This document shows, one piece after another, positions 24,061 to 30,156 of a DNA stretch of 30,156 bases (within the stretch, counting starts at the first letter, position 1; every line of letters starts with the position of its first letter). The position numbers were made by a program, and so were the translations under genes. The notes beneath the pieces are model-generated. The model was not told the origin of the DNA, did no database searches, and was given only the letters and a program-made list of their open reading frames with translations. The stretch is taken from NCBI GenBank assembly GCA_021159265.1, contig JAGGSD010000249.1, positions 1-30,156 on the forward strand, written 5' to 3'. Origin of the DNA: Syntrophobacterales bacterium (GTDB taxonomy: Bacteria > Desulfobacterota > Syntrophia > Syntrophales > UBA6807).

Positions 24061-25278
24061 CTATACTTTCGATAGAAAATTCAAAATCGTGATCAGAATG
24101 TCCGGCTCTGTCACAATTATAGAGTTTGAACAAACATTTCTTACTTTTCCGGCAAGTTTGTGGTCTTTTGTTACGAAAATGGCCCATGTATCATCTGTTT
24201 TTCCCTTTGCAGTTTTCAACATGGGAATATCTGAATATGTATCACCACAAATGAGGTGAGGCCCATTCGTCATGCCAAGCCGCAATTTCTCATCGAGGAA
24301 CTTTACCGCATCGCCTTTATCAAAATCTTTTAGCCCGGATTGTGAATCTTCAATTGTAAGGATTATTTCGATATCCAAACCGGTATCTTCTATTCTAAAA
24401 TTCTGATTCTCCGGATCTAAATCAGACACAACAGTCTTAATCTTGTTCAAAAAATTGTACGATTCATCTTCCGGTATGGATCCGCTGATATCCTGTCGCG
24501 CTATTGTCGTCTGACCAAATTTACGCTGGAATCCGGATCCAATCAATGAAAATTTCTCGAAAACCGGGTCCTTGACAAGTGATAAAAGTTTTTTATTTAA
24601 ATTGTCTAATTGATTCTGCTTCTGTTTATCTATCGGGTACGTTCGTCTCTTTCCCTTGAAATCGATAAATTCTCTACCCTTTGAAGCTGCATAGATAACG
24701 CTCTTCTCAGGATTGATACTGACATCCATAACCCCGAAATCCTTCAGCGGAGCAGAGGTTATGATCACAGGACTAACAGTTCGTTTTGCTGCGAAGCGGA
24801 CTAAAAAAATAGAATTGTAGATGGATTGGACGGAGGAACGAAATCTGCCACAGTAGTTATTTATTGTCCCGTCCCTGTCAGTAATGAAGCAATTAAAATT
24901 CAGGCCCTTCAGTTGTTTTACACTGTTAGTTACCTGATCACGGAATCCGGAATGAAAATCTTCAAGATATTCAATAAATTTCTTCTCGCCGTTTTCAAGA
25001 TAGAAGATATCTTTTTTTAGTTCCGTTATCTCGTAAGCAAGATCGACGGGGATTTTTTTTGAATCATTTAAAAAAAGTACTCTTTTGCCTTTCTCCATGG
25101 GAATGTTGACAAGAGATAAGAGGGCATTCTTCAGTGATTCTATCCGGTTCGGTTCAATCTGCCGTTTATTCAAAAAATCTTTTACAATATGGGTGCGTAA
25201 ATTGCGGGTTTTGTCCATCAGGACGTAAAATTCTTTTAATGTGTGTATTCTCTGATCATTAATAACGGTGCTGTTCAT
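24061..25278 (-). CDS. HAD-family phosphatase, candidate trehalose-6-phosphate phosphatase
   Basis: This 405-residue protein has the HAD nucleophile motif ITDRDGTIN near residue 135, a Lys in FDKGDAVKFL (motif III) and GDTYSDIPML (motif IV). The C-terminal organisation resembles Cof/OtsB-type phosphatases, but the usual DYDGTL of OtsB is DRDGT here and the protein is much longer than the roughly 260 residues of ordinary OtsB. About 130 N-terminal residues match nothing I know. No OtsB-like gene is seen elsewhere in the window. Position next to otsA and the GH65 fusion supports trehalose-6-phosphate as substrate; this is inference. There is no clear ribosome-binding site before the ATG at 25278. 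It is transcribed divergently from otsA. Confidence 0.72.
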   Translation of the reverse strand: MNSTVINDQRIHTLKEFYVLMDKTRNLRTHIVKDFLNKRQIEPNRIESLKNALLSLVNIPMEKGKRVLFLNDSKKIPVDLAYEITELKKDIFYLENGEKKFIEYLEDFHSGFRDQVTNSVKQLKGLNFNCFITDRDGTINNYCGRFRSSVQSIYNSIFLVRFAAKRTVSPVIITSAPLKDFGVMDVSINPEKSVIYAASKGREFIDFKGKRRTYPIDKQKQNQLDNLNKKLLSLVKDPVFEKFSLIGSGFQRKFGQTTIARQDISGSIPEDESYNFLNKIKTVVSDLDPENQNFRIEDTGLDIEIILTIEDSQSGLKDFDKGDAVKFLDEKLRLGMTNGPHLICGDTYSDIPMLKTAKGKTDDTWAIFVTKDHKLAGKVRNVCSNSIIVTEPDILITILNFLSKV

Positions 25279-25329
25279 TATGCAGGATATTCATTAGTTT
25301 ACTGATATAATAAGCATTTCCCCCCGACA

Positions 25330-25358
25330 TTGACAAAATGGTGATAATAGCTTATCAT
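25330..25358 (+). promoter_or_regulatory. Predicted promoter of otsA
   Basis: TTGACA (25330-25335), a 17-bp spacer and TATCAT (25353-25358) fit a sigma70 promoter with a single mismatch. The leader to the otsA start is about 145 nt and contains the half-repeat at 25382-25399. Confidence 0.6.
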
Positions 25359-25381
25359 GAAAAACAAGGGAGTTTTATGAT

Positions 25382-25399
25382 TTTTTACGAGTTCATCAA
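25382..25399. repeat. Solo half of the 16186-16330 repeat
   Basis: Sixteen of 18 bases match the right terminal arm of the repeat at 16313-16330 (TTTTTACGAG then CATCAA). No partner arm is found nearby. It lies in the otsA leader. Confidence 0.5.
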
Positions 25400-25508
25400 T
25401 AATTGGAGCAATATATGTGCCAGATATTTTATTGTCAACCTTAAAACAAATTGAAAATTGAAATTTGAGGCCTCTGCAATTTCAAGCAATTATGCGGGGA
25501 GAGTAATC

Positions 25509-26975
25509 ATGAATTTTAAAAGCGTTATCATTGTTTCAAACCGTTTGCCAATTACCATAGAAAAAGTGAAAAAAAGACAGTGGGTTGCTCACTCTTCTCC
25601 GGGAGGTCTTGTTACCGCCATGGGACCGGTTTTACGTAACCGTGGGGGAAAATGGATAGGATGGCTTGGCACAGAACAAATGCCGGATGATGCTTCCTTG
25701 GATAACATTCTCTCAAAATCGGCTGAAGAACTGGGATATACCCTTGTTCCAGTCAATCTTACCAGGGAAGAAATCGAAAAATACTACTACGGATTCTCCA
25801 ACGAAATTATATGGCCTCTGTTTCATGATTTTTTGTCAAACTGCAATTTTGACCCTCAGTATGTGAATGTCTACCGAAAGGTTAATCACAAATTTGCGCA
25901 AGCTGTCGCTGAACATACCGATGAAGAAGATTATGTATGGGTTCAGGATTATCTTCTTTTTTTGGTGGCGCATGAATTGAAAGAAATCGGCGCGCAAAGA
26001 AAAATCGGGTTTTTCCTTCATACCCCCTTTCCGCCACTGGATATCTTTATGAAGCTCCCGTGGCGCTTCGAAATGCTTGAAGCCATACTCGAATATGATT
26101 TACTGGGGTTTCAAACAGAGCACGATAAGCAGAATTTTCTCAGATGTGTGCACTATCTACTGCGACTCAAAGCTGCCGGGAAAGGGAACATTAAGAAAAT
26201 CGTTACTAAAAAAGGCGAGGTTCGTATCGGAACTTTTCCAATCAGTATCGATTTCAAGAAGTTTGCGGAAAGCGCTGCCACTGAAGAAATAATGGAAACT
26301 GTAAGAATCATACATCGGAACCATGGAAACAGACAACTAATTCTTGGAGTAGACCGTCTTGATTATACTAAGGGTATTCCTAATCGTCTGCGTGCTTTTG
26401 CAGACGTATTGGCACGCTACCCCAAAATGAGGGGAAAAACAGAATTCATACAGATTGTGGTGCCAAGCAGGGTGAATGTAGACACCTACCAGGAACTCAA
26501 GCAGGAAATTGAAGCGCTTGTTGGTGAAATCAATGGCCTGTACGCAGAGGAAGGATGGACGCCGGTTTACTATATGTTTCATCCTGTCAGCCGCACAGAA
26601 TTACTTGCATACTATAGAGCATGCGGGATAGCCCTTATCACTCCATTAAAAGATGGCATGAATCTTGTTGCCAAGGAATACTGTGCAAGTAACATTGATG
26701 AAAATGGTGTCTTGATCCTGAGCGAATTTGCCGGGGCTGCCGCAGAGCTTTATAACGGCGCGCTCCTGGTCAATCCCTATCATATAGAACATGTTTCCCG
26801 GTCCATTTATCAGGCATTTTCAATGGAACCAAATGAAAAACGAAAAAGGATGAAAAAGTTAAGAAGATCTATTTATAAAAATGATATTTTTCACTGGGTT
26901 AACTCGTTCGTTGGGGCAAGTACAAACGATTCCACTAATATTCCGGAAATTGATCTTTTTGTGCCAACGCCGTAG
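25509..26975 (+). CDS. otsA: Trehalose-6-phosphate synthase OtsA (GT20)
   Basis: OtsA joins UDP-glucose (or another NDP-glucose) and glucose-6-phosphate to trehalose-6-phosphate. The 488-residue GT-B enzyme has the N-terminal VSNRLPI and GGLVTAMGP loop, the WVQDYLLFLV segment, VDRLDYTKGIPNRLRAF and TPLKDGMNLVAKEYCAS (nucleotide-sugar site), all standard for GT20. The ATG at 25509 is chosen because GGGGAGAG lies 5 nt upstream and the family begins here; the frame is open back to 25458. No phosphatase domain is fused, so dephosphorylation needs another protein, probably the one at 24061-25278. Confidence 0.95.
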   Translation: MNFKSVIIVSNRLPITIEKVKKRQWVAHSSPGGLVTAMGPVLRNRGGKWIGWLGTEQMPDDASLDNILSKSAEELGYTLVPVNLTREEIEKYYYGFSNEIIWPLFHDFLSNCNFDPQYVNVYRKVNHKFAQAVAEHTDEEDYVWVQDYLLFLVAHELKEIGAQRKIGFFLHTPFPPLDIFMKLPWRFEMLEAILEYDLLGFQTEHDKQNFLRCVHYLLRLKAAGKGNIKKIVTKKGEVRIGTFPISIDFKKFAESAATEEIMETVRIIHRNHGNRQLILGVDRLDYTKGIPNRLRAFADVLARYPKMRGKTEFIQIVVPSRVNVDTYQELKQEIEALVGEINGLYAEEGWTPVYYMFHPVSRTELLAYYRACGIALITPLKDGMNLVAKEYCASNIDENGVLILSEFAGAAAELYNGALLVNPYHIEHVSRSIYQAFSMEPNEKRKRMKKLRRSIYKNDIFHWVNSFVGASTNDSTNIPEIDLFVPTP

Positions 26976-26988
26976 CTGTGGTAAAAAG

Positions 26989-27014
26989 ACGGGGTCAGGT
27001 CTTCATTCTTGACA
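26989..27014. repeat. Motif resembling RAYT/REP-associated repeats
   Basis: The complement of this stretch contains AAGACCTGACCCC, a word I recall near IS200-like Y1 transposases in deltaproteobacterial genomes. It is single here and without a transposase, so it is at best a relic. Confidence 0.25.
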
Positions 27015-27070
27015 AATATAATCAAATAAGTTGGAAAAACCGGAATCATCTTCATAAAAATAGATGAGAG

Positions 27071-27089
27071 AGGCCGGGCGGCCTGTTTT
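27071..27089. terminator. Hairpin in the otsA / wtpC convergent gap
   Basis: AGGCC-GGGC-GGCCT forms a 5-bp stem, followed on plus by GTTTTC and on minus by a T-run about 10 nt further on. It may serve either gene as a weak terminator. Confidence 0.45.
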
Positions 27090-27101
27090 CTATCCTGCCC
27101 A

Positions 27102-28139
27102 TTAAAAGTTATGAATGGCTGTTGATTTGAAGGAAAGAAGTACTTCAATTCCTTCCTGGATTCCTAATTCAAAAAGAGAACTTTTTGTGATGCTAGATTT
27201 GAATGTTACGTTTTTCACCATAATGTCAACTTCATAGTAGAGGCCTTTATCAGACACGCCTGTAACATTGCCTTTAAAAGAATTCCTCATGCTTGAGGCC
27301 AACTTTTCTTTGCTGAGTACAATGTCTTCAGGCCGGATGGCAATGTAGCCGTGGCTGTTTGCCGGTTTTCTCCCAAGTTCGATTTCCAGGTTATCTATGA
27401 TAGCTTTTGTATCGCGAAATTGTGCTGCAAAAAGATTTTTCATTCCCACAAAATCGGCTACGAAAGTAGAATCAGGCCGTTGGAAGATATCTTCCATACT
27501 TCCCGTCTGTTCCATTATTCCGTGATTCATGACTGCTGCCCGGTCAGCCAGTGAGAGGGCCTCGGCAAAGTCGTGAGTAACCATCAGAAACGTAACATTG
27601 GAATCTTTATGAAGTCTCTTCAGGCCGGTTCTTATCTCTTCTCTGAAGCTGGTATCCAGTGAAGAAAGAGGTTCGTCAAGGAGAAGCACACTCGGGTTTA
27701 CCATCAAAGCCCTTGCCAGGGCGACGCGCTGCAATTCCCCTCCGCTTAAGTTGAGAGGGAGGCGCTTTAGAAGATGGTCGAGATTCAAATCTTTAACAAG
27801 ACGATTCAGGCGCTTTTCCGCTTGTGCTTTGTCGATTTTGTGAAAATGAAGACCATAGGTAATATTATCCAGAACGGTCAGATGGGGAAACAGGGAGTGG
27901 TCCTGATAGACGATTCCTATTCCCCGTTTTTCGGGCGGTAATTTCGTTATATTTTTATTTCTTACATAGATAGTTCCGCTTTTTGTCGGAATGAGCCCGG
28001 CGATGGCTTCAAGAAGAACAGTTTTTCCCGCTCCGGTCGGGCCCATGAGAATGAAAAATTCATTTTCCTCAATATTCAGATTGATATCATAAAGATTGAA
28101 TTTACCGAGATGTATATTGAGATTCTCTATCTTAATCAT
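27102..28139 (-). CDS. wtpC: Tungstate/molybdate ABC transporter ATP-binding protein
   Basis: This 345-residue ATPase energises oxyanion import. Residues 30-230 hold GPTGAGKT (Walker A), the Q-loop VYQDH, the signature LSGGELQRVALARAL and VLLLDEP (Walker B). The C-terminus (about 240-345) is a TOBE-type regulatory domain as in ModC, WtpC and sulfate ATPases. Its start overlaps the permease stop by 4 nt (ATGA), so translation is coupled. Assignment to tungstate or molybdate rests on the binding protein. Confidence 0.88.
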   Translation of the reverse strand: MIKIENLNIHLGKFNLYDINLNIEENEFFILMGPTGAGKTVLLEAIAGLIPTKSGTIYVRNKNITKLPPEKRGIGIVYQDHSLFPHLTVLDNITYGLHFHKIDKAQAEKRLNRLVKDLNLDHLLKRLPLNLSGGELQRVALARALMVNPSVLLLDEPLSSLDTSFREEIRTGLKRLHKDSNVTFLMVTHDFAEALSLADRAAVMNHGIMEQTGSMEDIFQRPDSTFVADFVGMKNLFAAQFRDTKAIIDNLEIELGRKPANSHGYIAIRPEDIVLSKEKLASSMRNSFKGNVTGVSDKGLYYEVDIMVKNVTFKSSITKSSLFELGIQEGIEVLLSFKSTAIHNF

Positions 28140-28921
28140 GCTTCCTTCTTATTGTGTAAGGTAAGAATTCGGAGAGCCAGAAACAGTATCAGGCAGATGG
28201 AAACCAGCCATACAGCCACTGGTTGAGAATATTTTAACCCATATGCCTCGAAGCGTTCGTAGATCATCACCGGCGCTATCATCGGATGGTAGGCGACGAT
28301 TACCACCGCGCCGAATTCACTGATCGCGCGGGCGCTGCACATTATAATGCCGATTAGCATACTGCGCCAGGCAAGAGGAAACGTAATCCTGAAAAAGGTG
28401 CTGAACATGGAAGCTCCCAAACTCCGTGACACATTTTCGAGTCTTGGGGATATGCTTTCAAATCCGTTTTTGACTGCATTTACATAGAAAGGCAATCCCA
28501 CGAAAGTGAGAACCACAACAATGCCTGTCACACTTCCCATTATTCTTATTCCAAGGTCGCTGAAGATCTGGCCGATCCAGTGATTTCTCCCCGCAATACT
28601 GAGGATTGCGATTCCCACGACGGGGTGGGGAATAACAATAGGAAGATCGATAATACTTTCAACAAACCGTTTGCCTGTAAAATCGGTTCGGGCCAGAAGG
28701 TAAGCGAGGGGCGTTCCAAAGATAAAGGAGATAATTGCGGCCAACCCGGCTGTGTAAATACTCAGCCAGATCGATCGCACAACATCTTTGTCCTTAATCG
28801 TTTCCTTAAGCATGGCAAAAGAAGGCGCCGTCATCATTTCGACGAGAGGGATAAGGATAAAGGCCATTATTACAATGCCGCAAGAAATGGTAATCCAGAA
28901 GAACGTTTCTTTTGACCTCAT
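28136..28921 (-). CDS. wtpB: Tungstate/molybdate ABC transporter permease
   Basis: This 261-residue inner-membrane protein has about six transmembrane segments. The cytoplasmic coupling loop (SRSLGASMFSTFFRITFPL) matches the EAA motif that contacts the ATPase. IDLPIVIPHPVVGIAIL and ISEFGAVVIVAY are typical of ModB, WtpB and CysT permeases. It sits between the binding protein (13 nt away) and the ATPase (4-nt overlap). Confidence 0.88.
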   Translation of the reverse strand: MRSKETFFWITISCGIVIMAFILIPLVEMMTAPSFAMLKETIKDKDVVRSIWLSIYTAGLAAIISFIFGTPLAYLLARTDFTGKRFVESIIDLPIVIPHPVVGIAILSIAGRNHWIGQIFSDLGIRIMGSVTGIVVVLTFVGLPFYVNAVKNGFESISPRLENVSRSLGASMFSTFFRITFPLAWRSMLIGIIMCSARAISEFGAVVIVAYHPMIAPVMIYERFEAYGLKYSQPVAVWLVSICLILFLALRILTLHNKKEA

Positions 28922-28934
28922 TTGCTGTTACCTT

Positions 28935-29945
28935 TTACTTTTTAATTTCCACCAGTTTTTGCAGTCCTGCAGGCAATATTGCCATCATTTCTGCTGTTGG
29001 GACCCTGCATGGGATAAAGGGAGGCTGTCCCATCTCTTTGAGAATCTTAAGTCCGCCCTCCGGATTGAGCATGTACTGTAAAAAGGCAGTGGCTGCTTTC
29101 CTGTTGGGTGCATTTTTTATCAGAGTAACTCCGTAAGTGCAAGATTTTCCCTTCTTTTTTATGGTCGTACCCGGCTTTTTGCCTGTGAGTTCGACCACTG
29201 CCTGCTTATAGAAGTTGTCATACTTATAATTTCCCAGGTTGATCTTATCGGGAAGTTCTATGAATTTGAGCTGATGCTGAACTGCCACTGACCGGTATTC
29301 CCAGGCGTAGTCCATATTTCCGGTCTGGAGGAGGGCAACCAGTTCCACCGATTTGGGCCTGATATTTTCCTTCGGGCGACTGTTAATAAGTTTTTGATAA
29401 AGCCCCGGTTTTTTGTAGTACTTTTCTGCCAGTTGAAGGACCATGACAGATCGGTAACCGCAGGGGTCGGCATTTGGGTCGGAGTGTCCCCACACCACGC
29501 CCTTCTTTGTGAGAATCTTGTACCAGTTACCGGCATTAATTTTATTGGTATATCTGCTTTTGTCCGTATAGCAGAGGACCAAACGATTCGTGGCAAAGCG
29601 AATATTCCAGTTCGCATATTCCGGGATGAGCATTCCATCAATGACCGTGAAATCTGCCGATGCCATAATATCGCAGGGTTTTTTGAGGTCGGAGATCTTT
29701 CTCGCGCACTTGCGGCTTCCCGCTGCTTCACGGATAATATCCAATCCTGGGTGTTTGGCCTCAAACGCCTTTTCCATTTTGGCGAGTGGAACGGTCAGGC
29801 TCCCGGCCTGGAATATGATCACCTTGCCGGTTAGTAATTTCTCCTTTGCAAATCCCGTCTGTGGACAGGCCAGCAAGCTTGCCATAAAAAGCGTTAAAAC
29901 CGGCAGGATTACCGGAAGCCATCTACATATACTTTTCTTTTTCAT
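28935..29945 (-). CDS. wtpA: Tungstate/molybdate-binding protein (WtpA type)
   Basis: This 336-residue extracytoplasmic solute-binding protein has a signal peptide whose end could be a lipobox (SLLAC, residue 27) or a conventional site after GFA. The mature part has VIIFQAGSLTVPL, REAAGSRKCARKISDL, IMASADFTVI, DPCGYRS and YAWEYRSVAVQ, a pattern of the WtpA/archaeal ModA group rather than E. coli ModA. That group favours tungstate but also binds molybdate. GAGGAAGA lies 6 nt before the ATG. First gene of the wtpABC operon. Syntrophic anaerobes often need tungsten for formate dehydrogenase and related enzymes. Confidence 0.87.
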   Translation of the reverse strand: MKKKSICRWLPVILPVLTLFMASLLACPQTGFAKEKLLTGKVIIFQAGSLTVPLAKMEKAFEAKHPGLDIIREAAGSRKCARKISDLKKPCDIMASADFTVIDGMLIPEYANWNIRFATNRLVLCYTDKSRYTNKINAGNWYKILTKKGVVWGHSDPNADPCGYRSVMVLQLAEKYYKKPGLYQKLINSRPKENIRPKSVELVALLQTGNMDYAWEYRSVAVQHQLKFIELPDKINLGNYKYDNFYKQAVVELTGKKPGTTIKKKGKSCTYGVTLIKNAPNRKAATAFLQYMLNPEGGLKILKEMGQPPFIPCRVPTAEMMAILPAGLQKLVEIKK

Positions 29946-29963
29946 CGTAACTCTTCCTCAATT

Positions 29964-29999
29964 ATGATTTTTATCATTTGAATTGATCATCTTAATCAT
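29964..29999. promoter_or_regulatory. Possible operator upstream of wtpA
   Basis: A dyad ATGAT-TTTT-ATCAT at 29964-29977 is followed by two further ATCAT words at 29986-29990 and 29995-29999. It lies 19 nt upstream of the wtpA start, in a place suited to a metal- or oxyanion-responsive repressor. No regulator gene is in the window to pair it with. Confidence 0.35.
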
Positions 30000-30074
30000 C
30001 TATGCTTTTAAGTAACTCAAATCTGCAAATGTGTTACAAGTGTTTCATACTACTTAACATTTATTAAAATAGCG

Positions 30075-30156
30075 GGTAGGGACGATTTCAGTCGCCCGGC
30101 GGTCTTCGGCGAGCTTAATCGAATCGCTCAGTCGAACCGTGAAGGGAGGTTAAAAC
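30075..30156. other. Unexplained GC-rich block at the right edge
   Basis: After AT-rich DNA the composition turns GC-rich. GGG-A-CGA-TTTCAG-TCG-CCC forms a hairpin with one bulged base, followed by a short CAGTCG repeat. The last bases include AGGGAGGT, which would suit a plus-strand gene starting just beyond the window. Confidence 0.35.

Noticed and set aside
27116..27130. Match of 14 of 15 bases to the MITE terminus in the 3' end of wtpC
   Set aside because: It lies in a normal TOBE-domain coding end without the rest of the element; coincidence is the better reading.
29258..29764. Long minus-strand frame inside wtpA
   Set aside because: Out-of-frame shadow of a clear WtpA coding sequence.

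Overview
The window reads as chromosomal DNA of an anaerobic deltaproteobacterium (Desulfobacterota, perhaps a Syntrophales- or Desulfobacterales-like lineage). This is inferred from gene content: a split biotin-dependent carboxylase, a WtpABC-type tungstate/molybdate importer, a stand-alone mutase-type B12-binding domain, the M23-secA-argJ order, and many small palindromic repeats between genes. I see no rRNA, tRNA, CRISPR array, prophage or intact transposase.

Layout. (1) 1-8900: a minus-strand block: pycA and pycB (biotin carboxylase and carboxyltransferase/biotin subunits), an M23 endopeptidase, secA and argJ. It is bracketed by two inverted copies of one palindromic MITE-like element (3-144 and 8698-8896). 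The left copy supplies the argJ stop codon. The right copy carries a nested 57-bp insert of interleaved palindromes. (2) 9074-12683: a metallo-beta-lactamase-fold hydrolase, a radical SAM protein, and an overlapping cysQ/macro-domain pair. (3) 12909-15321: a plus-strand group, a coiled-coil protein of unknown function, pcm, a YqaA/DedA-type membrane protein and an NlpD-like lipoprotein, which resembles the surE-pcm-nlpD locus without surE. (4) 15521-17623: a second MBL-fold hydrolase and a zinc-ribbon/TM/Coa1-like protein that converge on a repeat containing both of their stop codons, then an orphan B12-binding-like protein whose promoter is overlaid by a perfect palindrome. (5) 17874-20680: a recD without recB or recC beside it, an orphan terminator, a strong promoter, a decayed coiled-coil reading frame and a PEBP-family protein. 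(6) 20878-26975: a trehalose module with divergent otsA, an unusual HAD phosphatase (candidate T6P phosphatase) and a fused beta-phosphoglucomutase/GH65 phosphorylase. (7) 27102-29945: an oxyanion ABC importer (wtpA, wtpB, wtpC).

How the genes work together. The trehalose genes could make trehalose through trehalose-6-phosphate and recover it by phosphorolysis, with one polypeptide taking disaccharide to glucose-6-phosphate. PycA and PycB should form one biotin enzyme, but the carboxyltransferase differs from ordinary pyruvate carboxylases in a loop near the active site, so its substrate is open. WtpABC would supply tungstate or molybdate for metal-pterin enzymes. No single new defence or mobile system stands out. 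The most unusual signals are small repeats that supply stop codons to neighbouring genes, a B12 domain without its histidine ligand, and the divergent carboxylase.
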